Source of the DNA: JANXVV01 sp038230975
GTDB taxonomy: Bacteria; Planctomycetota; Phycisphaerae; Tepidisphaerales; Tepidisphaeraceae
Length of the DNA: 19,820 bases
Assembly (NCBI GenBank): GCA_038230975.1
Contig: JBBRMF010000075.1
Location: 1-19,820, forward strand
Direction of reading: 5' to 3'
Below, one piece after another: positions 7,776 through 15,009 of the stretch (within the stretch, counting starts at the first letter, position 1; each line of letters opens with the position of its first letter). Below the pieces are notes generated by a model. It was not told the DNA's origin. It saw only the letters and a list, made by a program, of their open reading frames with translations, and ran no database searches. Position numbers and translations under genes: made by a program.

Positions 7776-10455
7776 GGAGCGATTAAAGAGCTTGTTTCAT
7801 CTTCGCCAACACAAGATGTCCGGACTGCTGACACTGTTCGTTTCGATTGGCCTTCTCGTCCTATCCGTGGTGCCGGCTTCAAAACTTCTTGCCGCGGATG
7901 CGGTGCAGACGCTGGAGGCCTATCGGAAGGAGCTCGCCGACTGCCGCGCGGCATTCGGCGGAACCCAGCCGATGCCGGATACCCGGTTCTTTCTCTTCGG
8001 CATGGGTGCGCGGGCCAAGCTGCTTTACAAGGCCGGGGCACTGATGGAATCGCCGGGCGGAAAGATCCTGCGCCAATGGAAGGTCACCTCCGACATCATC
8101 GTGCCACCCGCGTATGAGGTTGATTTGACGACCACCGATGGCACGAGAGTGCGCATCAGTGAAGATGAAGAGGCTGTCTGGATCGAAGAAGCTGGAAAGA
8201 AAGAGGCCGTCGAAGGCACGAAGCATCGGCTGCACCTGCCTACGTTTTCAGAGTATCGATATCCAGGCGTGCTGAGGGTGCTTCATCAGGAGCTGCTCAT
8301 CAATGTCATCGCCGGCAAACCCGTGCCGAACTATTTCGTCTATTCCAAGCCCTGGTATCGAGACGGCGCGATGATGGCGATGGCGTTCAAGGCGACCGGG
8401 AATCTCGATGAAATTAGAGACTGGGTTCTGAACCTTGACGATCCGTACGACCGCAATAACAAAGGGGAAACCGAAGCCGACAACCTCGGCGAGGCGCTGT
8501 TTCTCATTTCGCTGGTGTCAGATAAGAGTCATCCGCTGGTCGCCAAAATCCAGAAGGAGTTTCCGCGCTTCGAGGTCAACGGTGAAACCGGCAAGTACAT
8601 CCGCGGACGCTCGGATTACAGCGAGCATCCGGTCTACCAAACCAAATGGGCCAAGTTCGGCCTGAAGGCACTTGGTTTGGCGGATGAGTACACCATTCCA
8701 CGGGTGAAAGACGGGTACTCGGCGCTCTTCTGGATGGAGTACAAAGATACGTACGTCCCCGGCGGCGATACTTCCGAACGAAAATCTTATCCGTACCTCG
8801 GCTGGGCGTGCGATCATTTCCACGGCAAGGCCTTGAGCCCGCTCTCAGATCACGATTACCCGTTGACGTGGGAAAAGAACGCCAGCGACGCAAAATACGA
8901 AGGGATGGGCGTGATCTCCGGGGAGTTTGTGAAACAACATCTCTCCATGCCGCACACGTGGCACGCATCGGAGGTGTTTCTCTATCTGCTTGAAGGCAAA
9001 TCGGTACGCGGCAAAGACGAATCATCACTCGTTCCCGCGGTTGAAATTTCCGATGAAATCCTCCACGACAAAATCCGCGGTGGAATCATCGGAGAGACAT
9101 TCGGCGATCTCAACGGCCTGCCGCACGAGATGAAATACATCGACGCACCCGGCAAAGTTGAGCATTACGTTCCCAGCCTTCCCAACGGTGCCTGGACCGA
9201 CGACGACACCGACATCGAATGGGTGCATCACTTCTACATGGACAAGACCGAGACGACCTTGCTTCCTTACTCGCGAATTCCAGAGCTGTGGAAGGCCCAC
9301 GTCAACAAGTTGATCTGGACCGCCAACGACTACGCGCGGCGTTTGATGGATCTGGGTATCTATCCTCCTTACACCGGTCGCATCGCGATTAATCCGGTGT
9401 CGGTCTTCAATATTTCCGGTGAGTTCTGCGCCGAATCATTCGGTCTGTGCGCGCCGGCCATGCCGCAAACGGCCAGCCGGATCGGGCTGCATTACACGCA
9501 CATCACGATCGACGGCGAGCCCGCCCAGCAAACGCAACTCTTCGACACGATGATCGCGATGGCCTTCGTCGAAAGTGACATCGATCGGCTGATCAACGCC
9601 GGTGTCTCGGCGATCGACCCGCGCAGCGAATTGATCGAAGTGATCCATGACACTCGAAAGTGGTGCGCTCAAAACACCGACTGGCACGACACCCGCAAAC
9701 TAATTCACGACAAATACACCCTGCATCACAATGAACTGCCAGACAAGAATGGGTATCAACTCAACACCGCCGCGATTCTGGCAGCGTTGATCTACGGCAA
9801 GGGCGACTACGTCGAGACGATGCGAATGACCTTTAACTTCGGTTGGGACGCCGACTGCACCAGCGCCACCGCCGGCACCATCATCGGCACGATCAAGGGC
9901 GGCAAATACTTCGACGATCAAATTGCGCACCACGGCTGGCAACTGAAAGACGTTTACAAGAACACCTGTCGCGACGGCATGCCCATGGATGAAACGGTCA
10001 CCGGTTACGTCGATCGCGTCTATCGAATCGCCAGGCGCGTCATCAAGGAATCCGGCGGCGAAACGCGGGAGGTTGACGGCAAACTCTTCTTCCACATCAT
10101 TGCCCAATCCCCCCGCAACGTCGAGCTTTTACCGAAGCCGCTTGCGCGCCTTGAAGAGTTGAAGACGGAGCTTCTCCCCGCCATCGAAAAGGATCTGACC
10201 GGCTCCCCCACAGACCAGGCCCGAGCAGCCTACCTGGCGATCTGTCTCGGCGAAGCCCCGCGCCTTTCCCGCGACCGTGCCTCGGATTGGTCGGCCGCTC
10301 TGGCCGCTCTGAAGATGCACACGAGTCTCATCAACACGATGTATAACGCCCCGCCATCCGTTGCCACCGAATTCCAGGCGCGTTTTCGAGCGGCCGGAGT
10401 GGAGAAGTCGAAAGGGGAGCTAATCAAACCGGCGACGCAACCGATTCACCAATGA
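7768..10455 (+). CDS. secreted two-domain protein: toroid-like N-terminal domain plus ADP-ribosylglycohydrolase
   Basis: The 895-residue product starts at the ATG at 7768, preceded by AAAGGAAG; an in-frame GTG at 7699 is a weaker alternative. A signal/anchor helix spans about 18-38 (SGLLTLFVSIGLLVLSVVPAS) with a plausible cut at LLAAD. Residues of about 45-425 form an alpha-rich domain with glycosidase-toroid character (KPWYRDGAMMAMAFKATG, GETEADNLGEALFLIS, SYPYLGWACDHF). From about 428 to 760 is an ADP-ribosylglycohydrolase-fold domain: KIRGGIIGETFGDLNG, then W476-TDDDTD with the metal-binding Asp cluster, and G692-W-D-A-D-C in place of the usual DAD(T/N) metal motif. The family removes ADP-ribose from proteins or small molecules inside cells; an exported member fused to a toroid domain more likely acts on an extracellular glycoside, which is inference. 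It lies alone on the plus strand behind a short leader ORF. Confidence 0.82.
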   Translation: MLRERLKSLFHLRQHKMSGLLTLFVSIGLLVLSVVPASKLLAADAVQTLEAYRKELADCRAAFGGTQPMPDTRFFLFGMGARAKLLYKAGALMESPGGKILRQWKVTSDIIVPPAYEVDLTTTDGTRVRISEDEEAVWIEEAGKKEAVEGTKHRLHLPTFSEYRYPGVLRVLHQELLINVIAGKPVPNYFVYSKPWYRDGAMMAMAFKATGNLDEIRDWVLNLDDPYDRNNKGETEADNLGEALFLISLVSDKSHPLVAKIQKEFPRFEVNGETGKYIRGRSDYSEHPVYQTKWAKFGLKALGLADEYTIPRVKDGYSALFWMEYKDTYVPGGDTSERKSYPYLGWACDHFHGKALSPLSDHDYPLTWEKNASDAKYEGMGVISGEFVKQHLSMPHTWHASEVFLYLLEGKSVRGKDESSLVPAVEISDEILHDKIRGGIIGETFGDLNGLPHEMKYIDAPGKVEHYVPSLPNGAWTDDDTDIEWVHHFYMDKTETTLLPYSRIPELWKAHVNKLIWTANDYARRLMDLGIYPPYTGRIAINPVSVFNISGEFCAESFGLCAPAMPQTASRIGLHYTHITIDGEPAQQTQLFDTMIAMAFVESDIDRLINAGVSAIDPRSELIEVIHDTRKWCAQNTDWHDTRKLIHDKYTLHHNELPDKNGYQLNTAAILAALIYGKGDYVETMRMTFNFGWDADCTSATAGTIIGTIKGGKYFDDQIAHHGWQLKDVYKNTCRDGMPMDETVTGYVDRVYRIARRVIKESGGETREVDGKLFFHIIAQSPRNVELLPKPLARLEELKTELLPAIEKDLTGSPTDQARAAYLAICLGEAPRLSRDRASDWSAALAALKMHTSLINTMYNAPPSVATEFQARFRAAGVEKSKGELIKPATQPIHQ

Positions 10456-10668
10456 CGCATGTCGATTCACCGGTTCGGCGTGCATCGAAAACTTCTGTGG
10501 TCTACCAAAAAGACAAAAGTCTTCCGGCAAGGAGCAAGGGGGTGGCGTCCCCGCATAGACTGACGCGGCTGGCTCAACACCTAGAACGGTTTAAGTTCTA
10601 TCATCGCCCCATTGTCCCTGCCGACAACTTGGAAAAGAGATGGGGTTCAGATCGCGCTCGCGTACAGT

Positions 10669-11289
10669 TCACGGACACGCTTTTACGGCTTCAGCCAGCG
10701 TTTTTCCATTGAGCAATTCCCGCTCGATGTGATCTTCTCGCAGGTGAATCGCTGACGCCCGCTCAACTAATTCGGTAAGATGCTGGGCCGGGATCAGTGA
10801 GACACCTGAGTTATCGGCGACGATCCAGTCGCCTGGCCGAACGGGTACACGTCCACAGCAAATGACAGTTTGCCATTCACCGACTTCGGAAAATATACCG
10901 GCGCGCGGGCAGATGTACCGGGAGAATACAGGGAATCCGAGCGAAGTGATCTGGTCTACATCGCGTACTGCGGCATCAAGGACGGCTCCGGCCAACCCGC
11001 GTGCTTTGGCGCGAGTGCTCATGAGTCCTCCCATGAGGATCACATCCGGGTGACCGCCGCCGTCAACGACGAGAACATCGCCCGGAGTTGCAAGTTCCAA
11101 AGCCTTCTCCAAGGCGAACGTCGCCCCCGGATAACATCGAACCGTGAATACTGGCCCCGCCAATTTCATCGAAGGTTGAAGTGGGCGGATGCCGCCATCC
11201 ATTGCCTGGAAATGACAACCCAGAGACCGCAAAGCGTCGCTCACATTTGCGGATCCAATTTTGCAAAGCTGGTTGGCGATATCATCCAC
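10669..11289 (-). CDS. RraA-like family protein (aldolase/lyase-type)
   Basis: The 206-residue product has the RraA / 4-hydroxy-4-methyl-2-oxoglutarate aldolase fold signature: NVSDALRSLG near the N-terminus, LAGPVFTVRCYPGA, GDVLVVDGGGHPDVILMGGL and then G88-x20-R109-D110. The family motif G-x20-R-D-x2-E/D is broken at the last position, which is Gln113. Length is normal. Bacterial members either split 2-oxo acids with a divalent metal or, as RraA proper, bind RNase E; sugar-gene neighbourhoods favour an enzyme. The GTG start overlaps the end of the CBM9-like gene by eight bases (GTGGATGA), so the pair is one transcription unit. The likely role is a lyase or hydratase-type step late in sugar-acid breakdown, which the sequence cannot prove. 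Confidence 0.8.
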   Translation of the reverse strand: MDDIANQLCKIGSANVSDALRSLGCHFQAMDGGIRPLQPSMKLAGPVFTVRCYPGATFALEKALELATPGDVLVVDGGGHPDVILMGGLMSTRAKARGLAGAVLDAAVRDVDQITSLGFPVFSRYICPRAGIFSEVGEWQTVICCGRVPVRPGDWIVADNSGVSLIPAQHLTELVERASAIHLREDHIERELLNGKTLAEAVKACP

Positions 11290-12052
11290 GGCTTAGATGC
11301 TCCCGATTCAAAGGTGACTTCGCCCGTGAGAACTCCAGGTTTCCAAAGCAATCAGGTTGGTGGAATCGGAGTTGCTCACCGATCGGTGCCCACGAGGCCC
11401 AATGAGGGTGCGAAGTTTCATCACCGCACTTAAAGAAATTTCCACGCCACTGCCCCAAAGGCGGTTTGGCTATTGGGCCGACGAATCTCTCCATCATCGA
11501 AAAAGGAATAAACCAGGACACACGCCATTCCGTTGGTTCCTGAATCTCGGCGGGGATGTTTTGCGGCAAAGAATGATACATTCGTACGTCTCGTGCAATG
11601 TCCGGAGAAACTTCCTGATACTTTCGAAAAAGTGCTCCGTCCACTCGCGTAGGGTCTTCGATATAGAATAGAAGCATTGTGCCGCCGCAGTTAACTTCAA
11701 AGTTAAAGTAACCGCGATTGGATTGCGGCTGAACGAAGAATTCAACGCAGCTATCCTGACTGACTCGGCTTTGATACGTCGTATGAACGCATCGCACATA
11801 TTGATCATGCGACCGAAAGCTCACGTATAGTCCATCGTTATCGTAAAGCACCCGGGCTTCGGTCTGCGGTCGATGGCTGGAACTGGCAGGGTGAAAATGA
11901 TCGATCTTCACCGTCCGCGCGGTGGACCAGGTAGAATCATCCCAATCCGCAGAAAGAAGCGGGGCTTCAGAAGCCCATGAGATTTCATAAACCGGAGCCG
12001 AGTTTACGGATCGACGGACTGGAATAAATTGCTTTTTGGATATATTGTTCAC
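11282..12052 (-). CDS. carbohydrate-binding family 9-like (CBM9/DOMON-type) protein
   Basis: The 256-residue product shows the pattern of standalone CBM9-like proteins: an N-terminal APLLSADWDDSTWSTARTV segment, VLYDNDGLYVSFRSHDQYVR, SCVEFFVQPQ, YFNFEVNCGGTMLL, WRVSWFIPF and GQWRGNFFKCGDE. No signal peptide or membrane segment is present from the GTG start, so it is predicted to be cytoplasmic, which is odd for a glycan-binding module. The GTG has no ribosome site; a TTGACG / TACTTT promoter ends so close upstream that the message would have almost no leader. The ROK-type operator overlaps the start codon. It is the first gene of the pair with the RraA-like gene and divergent from the amidase gene. 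If the true start were further upstream in unseen form, a signal peptide could be missed, but the frame offers none. Confidence 0.78.
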   Translation of the reverse strand: MNNISKKQFIPVRRSVNSAPVYEISWASEAPLLSADWDDSTWSTARTVKIDHFHPASSSHRPQTEARVLYDNDGLYVSFRSHDQYVRCVHTTYQSRVSQDSCVEFFVQPQSNRGYFNFEVNCGGTMLLFYIEDPTRVDGALFRKYQEVSPDIARDVRMYHSLPQNIPAEIQEPTEWRVSWFIPFSMMERFVGPIAKPPLGQWRGNFFKCGDETSHPHWASWAPIGEQLRFHQPDCFGNLEFSRAKSPLNREHLSRG

Positions 12053-12064
12053 GTCGTAAACAAA
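12044..12064. promoter_or_regulatory. predicted ROK repressor operator 1
   Basis: The plus strand reads ATTGTTCA-CGTCG-TAAACAAA; on the minus strand this is TTTGTTTA-CGACG-TGAACAAT. It matches the operators at 16830-16850 and 18189-18209 in both arms and in the five-base spacer. It covers the GTG of the CBM9-like gene and touches the -10 of its predicted promoter, a position expected to block transcription. It may also affect the divergent amidase gene, whose start is 115 bases away. Confidence 0.65.
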
Positions 12065-12089
12065 GTAACTGATTTTGGCGTTTCGTCAA
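12062..12089 (-). promoter_or_regulatory. predicted promoter of the CBM9/RraA pair
   Basis: On the minus strand TTGACG (12084-12089) and TACTTT (12062-12067) are separated by 16 bases. Transcription would start about two to four bases before the GTG at 12052, giving a leaderless or nearly leaderless message, in keeping with the lack of a ribosome site. The -10 overlaps operator 1. Confidence 0.45.
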
Positions 12090-12096
12090 CCAAAAT
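12072..12096. repeat. inverted repeat between divergent genes
   Basis: ATTTTGG (12072-12078) and CCAAAAT (12090-12096) form perfect seven-base arms around 11 bases. The repeat spans the -35 of the CBM9 promoter and differs from the ROK-type operator, so it could bind a second regulator. It could also be chance in AT-rich intergenic DNA. Confidence 0.35.
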
Positions 12097-12136
12097 TGTG
12101 GAATTCCGATGGGTTTTCGCACCGAAACCGTTGCTG

Positions 12137-12158
12137 GGTGAAATTTTTCGGTGAAATT
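12137..12158 (+). repeat. tandem direct repeat in the leader of the amidase gene
   Basis: GGTGAAATT occurs at 12137-12145 and again at 12150-12158, a period of 13 bases, just ahead of the GGAGAG ribosome site (12166-12171) of the acetamidase/formamidase gene. It may be part of that gene's promoter or an activator site; no clear -35/-10 pair for the amidase gene was found. Confidence 0.3.
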
Positions 12159-12178
12159 AGAAAATCGGAGAGAGTTGT

Positions 12179-13156
12179 ATGCGGCAAGAGTTCAGGTCAC
12201 CGAAGTTCTGGTATACGTTTGGTCCTCATGATCCGGCGATTCATTTAAAAAGTGGTGGTGCGTTGAACGTGACTTGTCCCGATTCGGACAATCAATGGGG
12301 CGACGGACGGTTACTGTCACAAGCTGAAAAGGGGGATGGACCGGGATCAACAATTTTTCCTGGCAATCCAATGGCCGGACCGATCGCCATTGATGATGCG
12401 ATGCCTGGCGATGCGCTCGCGGTCACCATCGATTCGATCGTACTTGATCGTGCCACCGGTCAGACGCTCCTATCGCAGGGCCACGGTTTATTGCCCGGGC
12501 ATCAGCTTGATCCGGATGGAGGCGGACAGGTTCCGCGCCACTTATATCAATGGCAGATTGACGTCCAGGCTGGCATCGCGCGTTCTGTAAATTCGCTGGG
12601 GGATTTCAGCTTGGTTGTACCCTTGAATCCTTTCATCGGATGCATTGGAGTTTGCCCGAAGTGGGGGCAGTCTATCGCCACGCTCTTCGCGGGGTCATTC
12701 GGCGGGAACATGGACATCCCCGCGATAGCGCCCGGGGCGACGCTTTTCCTGCCGGTGAATGTCCAAGGGGGGCTTCTCATGATGGGTGACATTCATGCCG
12801 CACAGGGGCACGGCGAGATTATCGGCGGTGGAATCGAAACATCAGGACGGATTGGCTGCACAATCAGCACCGTCCGAGGCTGGGGAATCGTTCGACCGCG
12901 ATTGCGAAATGCGCGCGAGATCATGTCAATTGCGTCAGATGGCGATTTGCGTTCTGCCGTCCAACAAGCGTACGCCGACCTGCTGGACTGGATTTCGATT
13001 GACATGCGGATGAACCGATGGGATGCGTACAACCTTATCAGCCAGACCGGCCGGGTGATGATCGGGAATCTAGTGACATCCCCGTATACGGTCGGAGCCA
13101 GTGTTCCGTGGTCGGCATTGCCGAATGAACTGCGACCGCACAATCCTGCGGTTTGA
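12179..13156 (+). CDS. acetamidase/formamidase family protein
   Basis: The 325-residue product, from ATG with GGAGAG seven bases ahead, has the FmdA/AmdA pattern: an N-terminal TFGPHDPAIHLKSGGALNV, GPIAIDDAMPGDALAVTIDS, the central FIGCIGVCPKWG and GNMDIPAIAPGATLFLPV, then GLLMMGDIHAAQGHGEIIGGGIE and GRIGCTIST. Length fits the family. Known members hydrolyse short amides such as formamide or acetamide to the acid and ammonia. It is cytoplasmic (no signal peptide). It diverges from the CBM9/RraA pair across a 126-base region and converges with the symporter operon, leaving only 21 bases between the ends. Within this locus it may cleave an amide released from an N-acyl sugar; that link is inference. 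Confidence 0.85.
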   Translation: MRQEFRSPKFWYTFGPHDPAIHLKSGGALNVTCPDSDNQWGDGRLLSQAEKGDGPGSTIFPGNPMAGPIAIDDAMPGDALAVTIDSIVLDRATGQTLLSQGHGLLPGHQLDPDGGGQVPRHLYQWQIDVQAGIARSVNSLGDFSLVVPLNPFIGCIGVCPKWGQSIATLFAGSFGGNMDIPAIAPGATLFLPVNVQGGLLMMGDIHAAQGHGEIIGGGIETSGRIGCTISTVRGWGIVRPRLRNAREIMSIASDGDLRSAVQQAYADLLDWISIDMRMNRWDAYNLISQTGRVMIGNLVTSPYTVGASVPWSALPNELRPHNPAV

Positions 13157-13177
13157 TCGCGAGAGTTTTTCCATTCA

Positions 13178-13393
13178 CTACTTTTGAAGCGTATCGCTTT
13201 CGCTGACTCGTCCGTCGTCGGTCACGTCAATGCGTTCTTCGCGAAGGGCCTTGAACAGGAATTTGAGATCGAAGAACCCGAAGAATATGACGACGAGTGT
13301 GAAAGCCATGGTCGCAATCGTATTGATCATGGCAAACCAGAAGACAAACTTAGACCAGGGGCCGATATTCGGATCCGTGCTGAATTGAATCAT
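13178..13393 (-). CDS. 71-aa membrane protein paired with the SSS symporter
   Basis: The ATG overlaps the stop of the symporter gene as ATGA, so the two are almost certainly co-translated. The product has one long hydrophobic helix at about 17-45 (FVFWFAMINTIATMAFTLVVIFFGFFD) and a charged cytoplasmic tail (LKFLFKALREERIDVTDDGRV). I know of no named family. The position suggests an accessory subunit or assembly factor for the transporter, comparable in layout to small subunits encoded next to other secondary carriers. It is the last gene of the minus-strand series. Confidence 0.7.
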   Translation of the reverse strand: MIQFSTDPNIGPWSKFVFWFAMINTIATMAFTLVVIFFGFFDLKFLFKALREERIDVTDDGRVSESDTLQK

Positions 13394-15000
13394 TGAATGC
13401 CTCCAGTGGAACTGGGATTGCGGCTCGAATCGGTTTGCTCGGCATCGTTCATTTCCCGCACCGCCTTGCCTAAGTCCCAGTACTTGTGTTCGCTCTTGGT
13501 CAAAAGTGAAACGATGACAAGCAATAACATCCCGATGATATACGCCCAGAAGCCCGTTTGCTGTGGTGCAAGAGGGTAGGTCATCGATGGGCGTTTAACG
13601 GAATAGATATATCGTGCGATCTGATCCGCCAGAGGGATCACGAGATTGCAGGCGATGGCGGCGTAGGCACCGGCGGTATTGGCGCGTTTCCAGTACATTC
13701 CGAAAAGCACGGCAATTCCCGTTCCGCCGATGATGTTGGCGATCAACCAGAGGAATTCCCAGATGGGCATCGTCGGCTTGTAGATCATTCCCACCAGGAA
13801 AAAGAACGCACACATCGCAACGATCGTTAACCGGATCGCACGGATGTGGGCCTTTTGCTCGAAAGGTTTCTTGCGGAACGGCATAATGCAGTCGTTCACG
13901 ATCGAAGTGGACCAACTTAACAGATACTGATCCGTACTGGAGATATCAGCAAACAACAGGCATGAAAGCCAGAAACCCATGAGAACCGGGGGTGTATGCC
14001 GGGCTAAGTAATAGGCCGTGGACATCTGGCCCCAGTCCGCTGCCGCCAAGTGAAAGTCTGCGGGAACGGTTGTGCCCAGGCTGGCCAACGTCGCGACGCC
14101 AAATCCCATCACCAGGAAGAGTCGGCCACTGACGAACATTGCTCCCAGAAAATAGGAACGCGACACGGTCTTCGGCTTGTCCATTGAGGCATATTTTTGC
14201 AGGTAAGGCCCGTAGGAAAATTGAAGGAGGATTCCCATCAACGTAGACCACAGAAAGAAAAGAATGCCGTAATTTCCGTCGGTACCCGTGAACGGATAGA
14301 ACGCGGCTTTTCCGAGGTTCTTCTCGAGATTGGTCCAGTAGGCTTGCAACCCGCTTTGCGAGATCAGGTGCATCATCAACCAGCAGATGGCTCCCATGAT
14401 GACAATCATCATGAAGAAGTTAGTCACGGTCATCGTGATGGATCCACCCAAATAGGTGAATACGATATTGCATATAAGCAACAATCCCATGATAAGCAGC
14501 ACCGATTGCATCGGGATGCCCGCGATCGAAATCGTTTCCGGGAGCTTCATCAGCACGGCCAGAAACCGCGCTCCGATGATTGGGAATATCGACATTTGAA
14601 TGACACCGGCGAGGCAGTTGGTGAAGCCGGTGATGATGCGCAGTCGCTTGCTGTATCGCATCTCGATGTACTGCGGAACGCTCATCGCCTTTGATGCGCG
14701 AAAGCGCTGGATGCCAAATCCCCAGATGCCAAACAGCGGTACCATGATGGCGATCGAGAAGATTTGCAGCAGCGTGAAAGCGTAACCGCGCCGATATCCC
14801 TGCTCGCACATCCCGGCGATGCTTACCAGTCCGATTTCACCGGCGATTCCCGCTCCGATCCCGAGCCACATGCGTACTTTTCTGGCCGACACCAGATAGT
14901 CCGCCACGCTGCGGCAGAGCGTGTTAATGTAGATCGCAAGCCCGAGAAGAGTCACGAAGAAGACGCCGATTATGATCCAGTCAATTCTTGCGACGTTCAC
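13390..15000 (-). CDS. sodium:solute symporter (SSS family)
   Basis: The 536-residue product has the SSS (SLC5-like) pattern of about 13 membrane helices. The first helix starts IDWIIIGVFFVTLLGLAIYI and is followed by DYLVSARKVRMWLGIGAGIAG, matching the family's early conserved loop and helix, and then MSVPQYIEMRYSKRLRII, the typical VPxxLExRFG-like segment. Further helices continue to LLLVIVSLLT near residue 510. These carriers import sugars, sialic acid, amino acids or similar solutes with sodium. The GTG start is nine bases after the stop of the GHL10-type gene; the ribosome site (GAGAT) is weak, consistent with coupling. The substrate is probably the product of the upstream secreted glycosidase-like protein. 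Family assignment is firm; substrate unknown. Confidence 0.88.
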   Translation of the reverse strand: MNVARIDWIIIGVFFVTLLGLAIYINTLCRSVADYLVSARKVRMWLGIGAGIAGEIGLVSIAGMCEQGYRRGYAFTLLQIFSIAIMVPLFGIWGFGIQRFRASKAMSVPQYIEMRYSKRLRIITGFTNCLAGVIQMSIFPIIGARFLAVLMKLPETISIAGIPMQSVLLIMGLLLICNIVFTYLGGSITMTVTNFFMMIVIMGAICWLMMHLISQSGLQAYWTNLEKNLGKAAFYPFTGTDGNYGILFFLWSTLMGILLQFSYGPYLQKYASMDKPKTVSRSYFLGAMFVSGRLFLVMGFGVATLASLGTTVPADFHLAAADWGQMSTAYYLARHTPPVLMGFWLSCLLFADISSTDQYLLSWSTSIVNDCIMPFRKKPFEQKAHIRAIRLTIVAMCAFFFLVGMIYKPTMPIWEFLWLIANIIGGTGIAVLFGMYWKRANTAGAYAAIACNLVIPLADQIARYIYSVKRPSMTYPLAPQQTGFWAYIIGMLLLVIVSLLTKSEHKYWDLGKAVREMNDAEQTDSSRNPSSTGGIQ

Positions 15001-15009
15001 GGGAGTATC

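Noticed and set aside
10582..10600. Inverted repeat TAGAAC / GTTCTA with a seven-base loop in the convergent gap, considered as a terminator
   Set aside because: The stem is short and AT-rich and no T-tract follows on either strand.
10452..10712. 86-residue plus-strand ORF after the ADP-ribosylglycohydrolase gene
   Set aside because: It overlaps the 3' end of the RraA-like gene on the other strand, has no ribosome site and no recognisable content.
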